Shown here: in pieces, positions 20,243 to 30,623 of the stretch
Layout: each line of letters starts with the position of its first letter
Position numbering within the stretch: the first letter of the stretch is position 1
From: Pseudomonas sp. PICF141
Lineage (GTDB): Bacteria > Pseudomonadota > Gammaproteobacteria > Pseudomonadales > Pseudomonadaceae
Length of the DNA: 64,000 nt
Assembly (NCBI RefSeq): GCF_002286815.1
Contig: NZ_MUNM01000076.1
Coordinates: 1-64,000, forward strand
Direction of reading: 5' to 3'
Translations under genes and position numbers: made by a program
Notes under the pieces: model-generated
What the model saw: the letters and a program-made list of their open reading frames with translations, nothing else
Database searches by the model: none
Told to the model about the DNA's origin: nothing

Positions 20243-20269
20243 AACAAAAACCGGGGCACTTGGCCCCGG
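20243..20269 (-). terminator. fadBA terminator
   Basis: Stem CCGGGGC (20251-20257) and GCCCCGG (20263-20269) with a 5-base loop, followed on the minus strand by GTTTTTGTTTTTC. It lies directly after fadA. Confidence 0.88.
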
Positions 20270-20287
20270 CTTCCATCAGCGAAACGC

Positions 20288-21469
<1,182 letters not shown>

Positions 21470-21493
21470 TCACTCTCGCTCTAGTGTGGGCGC

Positions 21494-23641
21494 TTAACCG
21501 AAGAAGCTCTGACCGTTTTTGGCCATTTCACGCAGCTTCGCGGTCGGGTGGTACAGCGCGCCCAAATCAGCGTACTGGTCAGCCAGGGCAACGAACTCTG
21601 CAACACCGATCGAGTCGATGTAGCGCAGCGCACCGCCACGGAATGGAGGGAAACCAATACCGTAGACCAGACCCATGTCGGCTTCGGCGGCAGTTTCGAC
21701 GATGCCGTCTTCCAGGCAACGCACGGTTTCCAGGCACAGCGGAATCATCATCCAGTTGATGATGTCTTCGTCAGTGACCTCGCGCTGTTCGAACACGATT
21801 GGCTTGAGCACTTCCAGCACCGAAGGATCGGCGACTTTCTTTTGCTTGCCGCGCTTGTCGGTCTCGTAGGCGTAGAAACCCTTGCCATTCTTCTGGCCCA
21901 GGCGCTTGGCTTCATAGAGCACGTCGACGGCCGAACGGCGATCGTCCTTCATGCGATCCGGGAAGCCTTCCGCCATGACGTCGCGACCGTGGTGACCGGT
22001 GTCGATGCCGACCACGTCCATCAGGTAGGCCGGGCCCATCGGCCAGCCGAATTTTTCCATGATCTTGTCGATGCGCACGAAGTCCACGCCGGCGCTGACC
22101 AGCTTGGCGAAACCGCCGAAATAGGGGAACAGCACGCGGTTGACCAGGAAGCCTGGGCAGTCATTGACGACGATCGGGTTCTTGCCCATTTTCTTGGCGT
22201 AGGCAACGGTAGTGGCAACGGCCGCTTCGCTGGACTTCTCGCCACGGATCACTTCAACCAGCGGCATCATGTGCACCGGGTTGAAGAAGTGCATGCCAAC
22301 GAAGTTTTCCGGACGCTTGAGGGCTTTGGCCAGCAAGGTGATGGAAATGGTCGAGGTGTTGGACGCCAGGATGGTGTCCTCTTTGACCTTGTCTTCAACT
22401 TCGGCCAGAACGGCTTGCTTGACCTTCGGGTTCTCGACAACGGCTTCGACGACCAGGTCGACGTGGCCGAAATCGCCGTAGGACAAGGTCGGACGAATGC
22501 CATTGAGCACTTCGGCCATTTTCGCCGGTGTCATGCGACCTTTATCAACGCGCCCCACCAGCAGCTTGGCGGCTTCGGCCAAACCTTGCTCGATGCCATG
22601 CTCGTTGATGTCTTTCATCAGGATCGGCGTACCTTTGGAGGCCGACTGATAAGCGATACCGCCCCCCATGATGCCGGCGCCCAATACGGCGGCCTGCTTC
22701 ACGTCCTTAGCGATTTCGTCGTAGGCCTTGGCCTTTTTCTTCAGCTCCTGATCGTTCAGGAACAGACCGATCAAGCTCTGCGCGGCAGAAGTCTTGGCCA
22801 GTTTGACGAAACCGGCGGCTTCGACTTCCAGCGCCTTGTCGCGACCGAAGTTCGCGGCTTTCTGAATGGTCTTGATCGCTTCGACCGGTGCCGGGTAGTT
22901 CGGGCCTGCCTGACCGGCCACGAAACCTTTGGCGGTTTCGAACGACATCATCTGTTCGATGGCGTTGAGCTTGAGTTTTTCGAGTTTCGGCTGACGCTTG
23001 GCCTTGTAGTCAAATTCGCCACAGATGGCGCCCTTGAGCAGGTTCAGAGCCGCTTCCTGCAATTTTTCCGGGGCGACCACGGCGTCGACGGCACCGACTT
23101 TCAACGCGTCTTCAGCGCGGTTTTCCTTGCCGGCGGCAATCCACTCGATAGCGTTGTCGGCACCGATAATGCGCGGCAAACGCACAGTACCGCCGAAGCC
23201 TGGGTAGATGCCCAGCTTGACTTCCGGCAGACCGATTTTGGCGGTATCGGCCATGACACGGAAATCTGCCGCCAGGCACATCTCCAGACCGCCGCCCAGT
23301 GCGATGCCATTGATCGCGGCAACCGTCGGGACGTTGAGGTCTTCGAAATCGCTGAAAATCTTGTTGGCTTCGAGGTTACCAGCAACAAGCTCTGCATCCG
23401 GCAGCTTGAAGTTGTCGACGAATTCGGTGATGTCGGCGCCGACGATGAATACGTCCTTGCCACTGCTGACGATCACACCCTTGATCGAAGCATCTGCCTT
23501 GATGGTGTCTACAGCCTGACGCAGTTCGTTCAGGGTAAGACGGTTGAACTTGTTGACGGACTCACCCTTGAGATCGAATTTCAATTCGACGATGCCACTT
23601 TCAAGAGCCTTAACCGTGATGGCTTTACCTTCGTAAATCAT
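21494..23641 (-). CDS. fadB: Fatty acid oxidation complex subunit FadB
   Basis: 715 residues from ATG 23641, with GGAG eight bases before it; an in-frame TTG one codon earlier is less likely. The N-terminal crotonase domain ([20 protein letters not shown]) does enoyl-CoA hydratase and isomerase chemistry. The central dehydrogenase domain binds NAD through [19 protein letters not shown] and has [14 protein letters not shown] and a [15 protein letters not shown] block. Full length. It is the first gene of fadBA, with PsrA-like sites upstream. Confidence 0.97.
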   Translation of the reverse strand: MIYEGKAITVKALESGIVELKFDLKGESVNKFNRLTLNELRQAVDTIKADASIKGVIVSSGKDVFIVGADITEFVDNFKLPDAELVAGNLEANKIFSDFEDLNVPTVAAINGIALGGGLEMCLAADFRVMADTAKIGLPEVKLGIYPGFGGTVRLPRIIGADNAIEWIAAGKENRAEDALKVGAVDAVVAPEKLQEAALNLLKGAICGEFDYKAKRQPKLEKLKLNAIEQMMSFETAKGFVAGQAGPNYPAPVEAIKTIQKAANFGRDKALEVEAAGFVKLAKTSAAQSLIGLFLNDQELKKKAKAYDEIAKDVKQAAVLGAGIMGGGIAYQSASKGTPILMKDINEHGIEQGLAEAAKLLVGRVDKGRMTPAKMAEVLNGIRPTLSYGDFGHVDLVVEAVVENPKVKQAVLAEVEDKVKEDTILASNTSTISITLLAKALKRPENFVGMHFFNPVHMMPLVEVIRGEKSSEAAVATTVAYAKKMGKNPIVVNDCPGFLVNRVLFPYFGGFAKLVSAGVDFVRIDKIMEKFGWPMGPAYLMDVVGIDTGHHGRDVMAEGFPDRMKDDRRSAVDVLYEAKRLGQKNGKGFYAYETDKRGKQKKVADPSVLEVLKPIVFEQREVTDEDIINWMMIPLCLETVRCLEDGIVETAAEADMGLVYGIGFPPFRGGALRYIDSIGVAEFVALADQYADLGALYHPTAKLREMAKNGQSFFG

Positions 23642-23804
23642 CAACTGATCTCCACGATATGGAAGCTGAACAGTACACGTCGGACGCAGGCGACTGGCTC
23701 GGCAAGGACGCTTATCGTCGATGCTAACGCCAACTCACCCGGCACACCCGCCAACGCGATAGTCGGGATTCTGTAGGAGCGCTCTGTAATACAAACGCTC
23801 AATT

Positions 23805-23892
23805 CATACGCCCGTTTGATTTGGGTGTGTCACCTTCACGGAATTTCCGGCAATTGTCAATCGCCCAAAATACTGGTTGAAACGCGACTTTC
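23805..23892. promoter_or_regulatory. Two PsrA-like sites upstream of fadBA
   Basis: CATACGCCCGTTTG (23805-23818) and GAAACGCGACTTTC (23879-23892) each differ by one base from the palindrome seen at psrA. They lie 164-251 bases upstream of fadB. PsrA control of fadBA is known in P. aeruginosa; its use of these particular sites is inference. Confidence 0.45.
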
Positions 23893-24014
23893 CGGTCACT
23901 TCCGTACCACGAAGCCCTGCAACACGCTTACGCATGTGAGGCCATTCATAGAATCAATCGTTAGAAAATTCGCCCTAATTAGCGCAGCCTGTGTTTAACA
24001 AGCTACGCTGGCGG

Positions 24015-24131
24015 GGTCCTGAAGAAAAAAATTTGAACGCTTTGGACGAATGCCCAGCGTAAGATCAGTTCACAAAGAATTACCGGCCTGCCTGGCCAAC
24101 CTCAGCCCGATGATGATGTCGGGCTTTTTAT
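24015..24131 (+). ncRNA. Putative small RNA
   Basis: A strong intrinsic terminator on the plus strand (AGCCCGA 24104-24110, loop TGATGATG, TCGGGCT 24119-24125, then TTTTATT) has no protein gene upstream of it on that strand. A sigma-S-like extended -10 (CTACGCT, 24003-24009) would start an RNA near 24015 of about 117 nt, with an A-rich 5' part (GAAGAAAAAAATTTG) and a CCGG/GGCC internal hairpin. The start is an estimate. I cannot assign it to a named sRNA family. Confidence 0.42.
24104..24131 (+). terminator. Orphan plus-strand terminator
   Basis: Seven-base GC-rich stem with an 8-base loop, followed by TTTTATT. It is the main evidence for the small RNA gene upstream. Confidence 0.8.
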
Positions 24132-24136
24132 TGCCT

Positions 24137-24285
24137 CCGTAGCAGCTGTCGAGCTTGCGAGACTGCGTTCGGCGACGAAGTCGTCGTAAACCCTGAGCGC
24201 ACGATCAGCCTGATGGACCCACGGTGCCCGATTGACGACTGCTTCGCAGACGGACGCAGCCTCGCAGGCTCGACAGCTGCTACGG
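24137..24285. repeat. REP doublet
   Basis: Inverted arms CCGTAGCAGCTGTCGAGC (24137-24154) and GCTCGACAGCTGCTACGG (24268-24285), each an 18-base exact match, flank about 110 bases that contain further GACGACTGCTTCGC/GCGGCG-type inner palindromes. It is located between the putative sRNA and a minus-strand gene. Confidence 0.85.
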
Positions 24286-24293
24286 ATCGAGTT

Positions 24294-24731
24294 TCAGGCG
24301 AGAGCTTTGAGCGTGGTATCAATCTGTTGCAGAATTTCGGCTTCGCCCTTCTCGCCCCAATACAGGGCAATCATTTGCTTGTCCGCTTCGATCTTGTAGA
24401 CATTGGCAGGCAATTTTTCGAAATGATTCAGCAGCCTTCCATCCTCACAGACTTCTTGCCACTGATTGACCCACACGCCCGGCGCCTTCTGCCAATAACT
24501 CCAGCACGCCGGTCGCGTGCCACGGCGCGGCCGATGGTATTGGGCGCAAGGGCTCGGCGGCTCCTCGCTCAGCCAGTGAGGCCATTGCTGGGGCGCCAGC
24601 TGCATGGACAGGCCAATACGCCGCGCCTCCATGCGCAGGGCCATGCGCCCGCTCTGAGCACGAGAGGGTCGCAACCAGACCAGCGGACTCAGCACCACCA
24701 GCAGGATTGACACCACTATCCAGACCGTCAT
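24294..24731 (-). CDS. Membrane-anchored hypothetical protein
   Basis: 145 residues from ATG 24731 (MTVWIVVSILLVVLSPLVWLRPS), which begins with one transmembrane helix. The remainder is a basic, Trp-rich soluble part (LAPQQWPHWLSEEPPSPCAQYH, PACWSYWQKAPGVWVNQWQEVCEDG). A conserved hypothetical lies in the same place beside the UspA gene in other pseudomonads. It is divergent from the UspA gene. No function can be assigned. Confidence 0.7.
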   Translation of the reverse strand: MTVWIVVSILLVVLSPLVWLRPSRAQSGRMALRMEARRIGLSMQLAPQQWPHWLSEEPPSPCAQYHRPRRGTRPACWSYWQKAPGVWVNQWQEVCEDGRLLNHFEKLPANVYKIEADKQMIALYWGEKGEAEILQQIDTTLKALA

Positions 24732-24835
24732 ATGTGTACTCCCGATTCTTGATGAGCCCATTGAGTCACTTTGAAACCAATGCGCTTGAAACCAGCCATA
24801 CTTACCAATATTGCAATCCTCAGGAGGAGCACCTC

Positions 24836-25273
24836 ATGCCCTACCACCATATTCTGGTCGCTGTAGACCTGACCGAAGAGTGCGATCCTGTCATCCATCG
24901 AGCCCGCGAGCTCTCGGTGAGCAATGGCGCCAAGCTGTCGCTGGTGCATATTGTCGAACCGATGGCGATGGCCTTTGGCGGCGACGTGCCGATGGACCTT
25001 TCCCAGTTGCAACAGCAACAGTTCGATCAGGCCAAGGAGCGTCTTGATCGGCTGATCGTGAAATACCCGGAACTCTCCAAGGAATACAGCCACTTGACCT
25101 ACGGCCAGCCGCGCCAGGAGATTCACCACCTCGCCAAGGAGCAAGCGTGCGACCTGATCGTGGTGGGCAGTCATGGCCGACACGGTCTGGCGCTGTTGCT
25201 CGGCTCCACCGCCAATGACGTACTGCATGGCGCGCCTTGCGATGTGCTGGCGGTGCGCCTGATCAAAAGCTGA
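24836..25273 (+). CDS. Universal stress protein UspA family
   Basis: 145 residues from ATG 24836, with AGGAGGAGC upstream. A single Usp domain: MPYHHILVAVDLTEECDPVI at the N-terminus and the nucleotide-binding VVGSHGRHGLALLLGSTANDVL motif (G-2x-G-9x-G-S/T), so ATP binding is likely. Usp proteins support survival in stationary phase and anoxia; the specific role is unknown. It ends at a bidirectional terminator. Confidence 0.9.
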   Translation: MPYHHILVAVDLTEECDPVIHRARELSVSNGAKLSLVHIVEPMAMAFGGDVPMDLSQLQQQQFDQAKERLDRLIVKYPELSKEYSHLTYGQPRQEIHHLAKEQACDLIVVGSHGRHGLALLLGSTANDVLHGAPCDVLAVRLIKS

Positions 25274-25288
25274 TAACACAACACCCCT

Positions 25289-25314
25289 GTAGGAGCTGCT
25301 TCGGCAGCTCCTAC
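25289..25314. repeat. Single REP palindrome
   Basis: GTAGGAGCTGC, TTCG, GCAGCTCCTAC: a perfect 11-base stem with a TTCG loop, just before the terminator of the UspA gene. Confidence 0.85.
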
Positions 25315-25315
25315 G

Positions 25316-25353
25316 AAAAGCCCGGCGTTCATCACTGAACGCCGGGCTTTTTT
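25316..25353. terminator. Bidirectional terminator
   Basis: AAAAGCCCGGCGTTC, a short loop, GAACGCCGGGCTTTTTT. A-tract on the left and T-tract on the right serve both the UspA gene and the converging uup gene. Confidence 0.9.
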
Positions 25354-25366
25354 AACACCGGATCAA

Positions 25367-27286
25367 TCAGGCATCCAGCTCGGCCCAGCGCTCGACCATC
25401 GCGTCGAGTTCAGCCTGCAACTGCTCCAGTTGAGCGATCACCGCCGCAGTCTCGGCAGCAGGACGCAGGTAGAAGCCGGCATCCGCCATCTGCGCTTCAA
25501 CCACCACGATCTGCTGTTCCATGGCTTCGATCTGACTCGGCAACATTTCCAGCTCACGCTGCAACTTGTAGCTGAGCTTCTTCTTTGCCACCGGCGCCTC
25601 TACTGCCGCAGCGACAGGCACTGGTTCAGCAGTGACGACAGCCGAGTTCAGGTCGGCCTTGCCGGATTTGCTCTCGGTCACGCCCAGCAGGCGCGGCGAA
25701 CCGCCCTGACGCAGCCAGTCCTGATAACCACCGACGTACTCGCGAACCTTACCCTCGCCTTCGAAGACCAGGGTGCTGGTGACCACATTGTCGAGGAATG
25801 CCCGGTCGTGGCTGACCATCAGCACGGTGCCGTTGAAGGTCAACAAGACCTCCTCCAGCAATTCGAGGGTTTCCACGTCCAGGTCATTGGTCGGTTCGTC
25901 GAGGACCAGCAGGTTCGCCGGTTTGCTGAACAGTTTGGCCAGCAACAGACGGGCACGCTCACCACCGGACAACGCCTTGACTGGCGTGCGGGCACGCTGG
26001 GGGCTGAACAGGAAGTCGCCGAGATAACTCAGCACATGGCGGCTCTGACCATCGATATCGATGAAATCGCGACCTTCGGCCACGTTGTCGATCACGGTCT
26101 TTTCCAGATCCAGCTGATGGCGCAACTGGTCGAAGTAGGCCACGTCGATGCGGGTTCCCTCTTCCACCGTGCCGCTGGTCGGCTGCAGACCGCTGAGCAT
26201 CAGTTTCAGCAATGTGGTCTTGCCGGTACCGTTGGCGCCGAGCAGACCGATACGGTCGCCGCGCTGCAGCACCATCGAGAAATCCTTGATCAGGAACGGA
26301 CCGCCCGGGTGAGCGAAACTCACGTTCTCGAGGACCATGACCTGCTTGCCGGATTTTTCGGCGGTATCCAGCTGAATGTTGGCCTTGCCGGTGCGTTCAC
26401 GACGTTCGCTACGTTCAACGCGCAAGGCTTTCAGGGCGCGGACACGGCCTTCGTTACGGGTACGGCGAGCCTTGATGCCTTGGCGGATCCAGACTTCTTC
26501 CTGGGCCAGCTTCTTGTCGAACAGCGCGTTGGCGGTTTCTTCAGCGGCCAGGGTCGCCTCTTTGTGCACGAGGAAACTGGCGTAGTCGCCGTTCCAGTCG
26601 ATCAGGCCACCGCGATCAAGTTCCAGAATGCGGGTTGCCAGGTTCTGCAGGAATGAACGGTCGTGCGTGATGAACAACACGGCGCCCTGGAAATCCTTCA
26701 GCGCTTCTTCGAGCCAGGCGATCGCACCGATGTCCAGGTGGTTGGTCGGTTCGTCGAGCAGCAGCAGATCCGGCTCGGAAACCAGAGCCTGAGCCAGCAG
26801 AACGCGGCGACGCCAGCCGCCGGACAGTTCGGCGAGGGTCTTGTCGGCCGGCAATTGCAAGCGGCTCAGGGTGCTGTCGACCAATTGCTGCAAACGCCAG
26901 CCGTCGCGGGCTTCGAGGTCATGCTGGACGTGCATCAGTTTGTCCAGGTCGGCGTCGGTGACGATGTTCTGGCTCAGGTGGTGATATTGGGCGAGCAACT
27001 CGCCGACGCCGTCCAGGCCCTCGGCAACCACGTCGAACACGGTCCGCTCGTCGGCTACCGGCAATTCTTGCGGCAATTCGCCAATTTTCAGGCCAGGTGC
27101 GCGCCAAACAGAGCCGTCATCGGGCCTCTGGTCGCCCTTGACGAGCTTCATCATGCTGGACTTTCCAGTGCCGTTGCGGCCAATGATGCACACCCGCTCA
27201 CCACGGGCGATCTGCCAGGACACCTTGTCCAACAACGGCGTAGCGCCGAAAGCAAGGGACACATCGCTGAATTTGAGCAGGGTCAT
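25367..27286 (-). CDS. uup: ABC-F ATPase Uup-like
   Basis: 639 residues from ATG 27286, preceded by GGAGAAGCTC. Two ABC domains without membrane segments: Walker A GRNGTGKSSMMKL and GANGTGKTTLLKL, signatures LSGGWRRRVLLAQAL and LSGGERARLLLAKLF, Walker B LLLLDEPTNHLD and LLVLDEPTNDLD. A charged C-terminal coiled coil follows. ABC-F proteins act on ribosomes; Uup has also been linked to transposon excision and DNA branch structures. Linker and C-terminal extension fit Uup rather than EttA. Confidence 0.9.
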   Translation of the reverse strand: MTLLKFSDVSLAFGATPLLDKVSWQIARGERVCIIGRNGTGKSSMMKLVKGDQRPDDGSVWRAPGLKIGELPQELPVADERTVFDVVAEGLDGVGELLAQYHHLSQNIVTDADLDKLMHVQHDLEARDGWRLQQLVDSTLSRLQLPADKTLAELSGGWRRRVLLAQALVSEPDLLLLDEPTNHLDIGAIAWLEEALKDFQGAVLFITHDRSFLQNLATRILELDRGGLIDWNGDYASFLVHKEATLAAEETANALFDKKLAQEEVWIRQGIKARRTRNEGRVRALKALRVERSERRERTGKANIQLDTAEKSGKQVMVLENVSFAHPGGPFLIKDFSMVLQRGDRIGLLGANGTGKTTLLKLMLSGLQPTSGTVEEGTRIDVAYFDQLRHQLDLEKTVIDNVAEGRDFIDIDGQSRHVLSYLGDFLFSPQRARTPVKALSGGERARLLLAKLFSKPANLLVLDEPTNDLDVETLELLEEVLLTFNGTVLMVSHDRAFLDNVVTSTLVFEGEGKVREYVGGYQDWLRQGGSPRLLGVTESKSGKADLNSAVVTAEPVPVAAAVEAPVAKKKLSYKLQRELEMLPSQIEAMEQQIVVVEAQMADAGFYLRPAAETAAVIAQLEQLQAELDAMVERWAELDA

Positions 27287-27499
27287 GAGCTTCTCCAAAA
27301 ACCGGGCGCGCATTCTACCTGACTTGAGAGCGCAGAAGGCCGGCAATTTCGATGTCGAAGCACTCTGCACAACAATTGTTGCGAACTTGCACCGACAGCT
27401 CGGCAAAGCTTTCACCCCTTGCTGGCAAAAGGCTAAGCTAGAGATTATTAGTGCAGAAATTTACCTGCACTTGTCATGATTTCTCTGCCCGGACGTCAC

Positions 27500-29428
27500 A
27501 TGCGCAGTCGCCTTTTCAGTTTTTTTTCATGTTTGCTTCTTACAGCCGCTGCCGTTCAATCCGCTCAGGCGGTGGACTTGTCTACCCAACGCCAGTATTA
27601 CGATGAAGCCAAGCGCGCCTTGGCCAAAGGCGATTCCAGTCCTTATTTCCGTTACAGACAGGCCCTGAGCGATTATCCGCTGGAGCCCTATCTGGCTTAT
27701 GACGAACTGACCGCGCGGCTGAAAACCGCAAGCAATGCTGAAATCGAGAAGTTCCTCGCCGAACACGGCGACCTGCCCCAGGCCAACTGGATGAAATTAC
27801 GCTGGTTGCGCTGGCTGGCCGAACGCGGCGATTGGGCGACTTTCGTCAAGTATTACGATCCCAAGCTCAATTTCACCGAGCTGGACTGCCTTAACGCGCA
27901 GTATCAGATCAGCCATAACCGCAAGGTCGAAGGCTATGCCAACGCCGAAAAGCTCTGGCTGAGCGGCAAAACCCAGCCCGAAGCTTGCGACAGTTTGTTC
28001 GGCATGTGGGCCGCCGAGGGTCAACTGACCGAACAGAAACGCTGGGAACGCGCCAAGCTCGCCGCCCAGGCGCGCAATTATGCGCTGGCCAACAGACTGA
28101 TCAATGGCCTGACGACCCTCGCCCCACGCGGTCGCCTGCTGGTGGATGTGGCGCAGAAACCCGAGCTGCTCAATCAGCCGTCGCGCTTCACCCCAGCCGA
28201 TGAACCGATGTCCGACATCGTCAGCCTCGGCCTGCGCCGCCTGGCTCGTCAGGATCCGGACAAGGCCATGGCGCTGCTCGACGGTTACGCCAACAGCATG
28301 CATTTTTCCCGTGACGAAAAAGTCGCGATTGCGCGGGAAATCGGCCTGACTCTGGCTCGGCGTTTCGACAGCCGCGCACTGGATGTAATGACCAAATACG
28401 ACCCGGAACTGCGCGACAACACTGTTTCCGAATGGCGCTTGCGCCTGCTATTGCGCCTGGCCCGTTGGGACGATGCGTATGAGTTGACCCGCCGTTTACC
28501 TCAAGACCTGGCCACCACCAACCGCTGGCGTTACTGGCAGGCTCGCAGTCTGGAACTGGCCCAGCCACAGAATCCGGAAGTACAGACGCTTTACAAGAAC
28601 CTGGCTCGCGAGCGCGATTTCTACGGTTTCCTGGCAGCCGATCGCTCGCAATCATCCTATACGCTGAATAACAAACCGCTGGTACTCAGCCAAGCGCTGA
28701 TCAACAAGGTGCGCAATACTCCCGGCATACGACGCGCCCTGGAATTCCATGCCCGCGGGCAGATCGTCGACGGTCGTCGCGAGTGGTATCACGTCAGCCG
28801 GCACTTCAGCCGTGACGAAATGGTCGCCCAGGCGAAACTGGCTTATGACCTGAAATGGTATTTCCCGGCGATCCGCACCATCAGTCAGGCGAAATACTGG
28901 GACGACCTGGATATTCGCTTCCCGATGGCCCACCGCGAAACCCTGGTCCGTGAAGCCAAGGTCCGTGGCCTGCACTCGAGCTGGGTATTCGCCATCACTC
29001 GCCAGGAAAGCGCCTTCATGGCCGACGCGCGCTCCGGCGTCGGTGCCAGCGGTCTGATGCAACTGATGCCCGGCACCGCCAAGGAAACCGCACGCAAGTT
29101 CAGCATTCCCCTCGCATCGCCGCAGCAAGTGTTCGATCCAGACAAGAACATCCAGCTCGGCGCCGCTTACCTGAGCCAGGTCCACAGCCAGTTCAACGGC
29201 AACCGCGTCCTCGCTTCCGCCGCCTACAACGCCGGTCCCGGCCGCGTACGACAATGGTTGCGTGGTGCCGATCACCTGAGCTTCGATGTATGGGTGGAAA
29301 GCATCCCCTTCGACGAAACCCGCCAGTATGTGCAAAACGTGCTGTCGTACTCGGTGATCTATGGCCAGAAGCTCAACTCACCGCAACCACTGGTGGATTG
29401 GCATGAGCGGTATTTCGACGATCAATAA
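27500..29428 (+). CDS. slt: Soluble lytic murein transglycosylase
   Basis: 642 residues from ATG 27500 (an ATG at 27476 adds eight residues but has no ribosome site). Signal peptide MRSRLFSFFSCLLLTAAAVQSAQA. A long helical U-shaped domain is followed by the SLT catalytic domain with Glu in FAITRQESAFMADARS, SGLMQLMPGTAKETA and AAYNAGPGRVRQWL. It cleaves peptidoglycan to 1,6-anhydromuropeptides in the periplasm, the products that NagZ later recycles. Confidence 0.95.
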   Translation: MRSRLFSFFSCLLLTAAAVQSAQAVDLSTQRQYYDEAKRALAKGDSSPYFRYRQALSDYPLEPYLAYDELTARLKTASNAEIEKFLAEHGDLPQANWMKLRWLRWLAERGDWATFVKYYDPKLNFTELDCLNAQYQISHNRKVEGYANAEKLWLSGKTQPEACDSLFGMWAAEGQLTEQKRWERAKLAAQARNYALANRLINGLTTLAPRGRLLVDVAQKPELLNQPSRFTPADEPMSDIVSLGLRRLARQDPDKAMALLDGYANSMHFSRDEKVAIAREIGLTLARRFDSRALDVMTKYDPELRDNTVSEWRLRLLLRLARWDDAYELTRRLPQDLATTNRWRYWQARSLELAQPQNPEVQTLYKNLARERDFYGFLAADRSQSSYTLNNKPLVLSQALINKVRNTPGIRRALEFHARGQIVDGRREWYHVSRHFSRDEMVAQAKLAYDLKWYFPAIRTISQAKYWDDLDIRFPMAHRETLVREAKVRGLHSSWVFAITRQESAFMADARSGVGASGLMQLMPGTAKETARKFSIPLASPQQVFDPDKNIQLGAAYLSQVHSQFNGNRVLASAAYNAGPGRVRQWLRGADHLSFDVWVESIPFDETRQYVQNVLSYSVIYGQKLNSPQPLVDWHERYFDDQ

Positions 29429-29453
29429 GCGGTAATGCCGGATATGCCGGATA

Positions 29454-29473
29454 TGTAGGAGCTAGCTCCTACA
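29454..29473. repeat. 20-base perfect palindrome, collapsed REP
   Basis: TGTAGGAGCTAGCTCCTACA is the outer arm of the GTAGGAGC-type REP with no loop. It overlaps the stop codon of the Fic gene (TAG at 29471-29469). Confidence 0.8.
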
Positions 29474-30536
29474 CAGATCTTGATCGTGCCGCGATCTGCT
29501 TGCCGAGTTCGGTCAAGCGATACCGTTGAGCCGGACTATTGGGCGACTCGGGGTTTGTCATTTCTATCAAATCAGCAGCTAACGCCGGTTTAAGATAGTT
29601 AGCCCGGAAGGTCGCCTTGTGAGCCAATCCGACCTCTTGCATCAACTCATTGACCTTTAACGGGCCGGTTCCATGGAGAGCCGAAAGGAGTTTCGCTACT
29701 TGGTCGGTTACTTGGTCGGTTACTTGGTCGGTTACTGGTTCGCTCCGGGCTGCCTCTTCAAGTGCAAGGCTCAGCGCTTGCAACATGAACTCGACAAAAG
29801 GTGTTGATTCGGCCAATTGGTCGGCTGCCGATAATGCGGCGTAATAATCGTCCTGCTGCTCTCGAATTACCGCTTCGACCGGCAGATAAGCCAGCACCGG
29901 TCGCCATTGACTGAGTATCAAGGTCTGCCAAAGGCGACCCATACGCCCATTACCGTCGGCGAAAGGATGGATGAACTCAAACTCGTAGTGAAAAACACAG
30001 CTAGCGATCAATGGATGCCAGTCCGAAGCTGCGAGCCATGCCAGCAAATCATCCATCAAAAGCCCAACGCGACTCGGTGGCGGCGCCATATGAACCAATT
30101 TCTCGCCACGGTAGATGCCGACCCCGGCTTGACGAAACCGTCCACCGTCGTCAATCAATCCCTGCATCAACATCTGATGCGCCTGGAGCAGGTTGGACCG
30201 GCTGCTCGGCAGCCACTGCAGCATCGATTCATAGGCTGCAAAGGCGTTACGTACTTCCTGGATTTCTCGTGGCAGACCAAGCACACGCTGCCCGGCCAGA
30301 ACGGCAGTCACCTGTTCAATGCTCAGGGTGTTGTTCTCGATCGCCAAAGAAGCCTGAATCGTACGAATTCGATTACTACGGCGTAGTTGAGGCGTTTGCC
30401 GACGATCATCCATCGCCGAAAGCCGACCAATCTGCTCACTGATTTCGGCGATCAACGCCAATATTCTTGTGGTCAGGGTCAACGGTGGTTGATAACGGCT
30501 CATATCCTCATCCAGGCTCGCAACTGAGGCCGACAT
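29469..30536 (-). CDS. Fic family protein, class II
   Basis: 355 residues. The catalytic motif H190-PFADGNGRMGR-201 fits HxFx(D/E)GNGRxxR, so it should transfer AMP (or another nucleotide part) to a target. The upstream motif S63-LAIE-N68 fits the class II autoinhibitory helix, so activity is normally repressed in cis. After the Fic core, TDQV repeats (about 268-280) lead to a winged-helix-like C-terminus ending in ARSRSV. The target is unknown. It stands alone between slt and an ABC exporter, a position not shared with P. aeruginosa as far as I recall. An alternative start is Met12. Confidence 0.88.
   Translation of the reverse strand: MSASVASLDEDMSRYQPPLTLTTRILALIAEISEQIGRLSAMDDRRQTPQLRRSNRIRTIQASLAIENNTLSIEQVTAVLAGQRVLGLPREIQEVRNAFAAYESMLQWLPSSRSNLLQAHQMLMQGLIDDGGRFRQAGVGIYRGEKLVHMAPPPSRVGLLMDDLLAWLAASDWHPLIASCVFHYEFEFIHPFADGNGRMGRLWQTLILSQWRPVLAYLPVEAVIREQQDDYYAALSAADQLAESTPFVEFMLQALSLALEEAARSEPVTDQVTDQVTDQVAKLLSALHGTGPLKVNELMQEVGLAHKATFRANYLKPALAADLIEMTNPESPNSPAQRYRLTELGKQIAARSRSV
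29698..29736. repeat. 12-base tandem repeat in the Fic gene
   Basis: Three exact copies of ACTTGGTCGGTT plus a partial fourth. In the protein they read as repeated TDQV. Copy-number changes would keep the frame. Confidence 0.9.
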
Positions 30537-30623
30537 AATGCCCGAACGCGACCATATTTATTTAAACCTCCTGACCATTTCGATCTTTGATGGAATCGAA
30601 AAGATCGTCCGGCCCCGCAGCGC

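Larger units (their letters stand above)
23642..24293. other. 650-base intergenic region upstream of fadBA
   Basis: There is no convincing protein gene. From left to right it holds the fadBA leader and promoter zone, two PsrA-like sites, a probable small RNA gene on the plus strand ending in a terminator at 24104-24131, and a long palindromic REP doublet (24137-24285). Confidence 0.6.

Noticed and set aside
21548-23776. 742-codon open frame opposite fadB
   Set aside because: Shadow frame of fadB; composition reflects complementary codons only.
23642-24293. tRNA or riboswitch in the fadBA intergenic region
   Set aside because: No cloverleaf or T-loop sequence, and no known riboswitch core; only the sRNA-like terminator unit is supported.
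29698-29736. 12-base repeats in the Fic gene as a phase-variable switch
   Set aside because: Unit length is a multiple of three, so slippage would change protein length but not switch the gene off.
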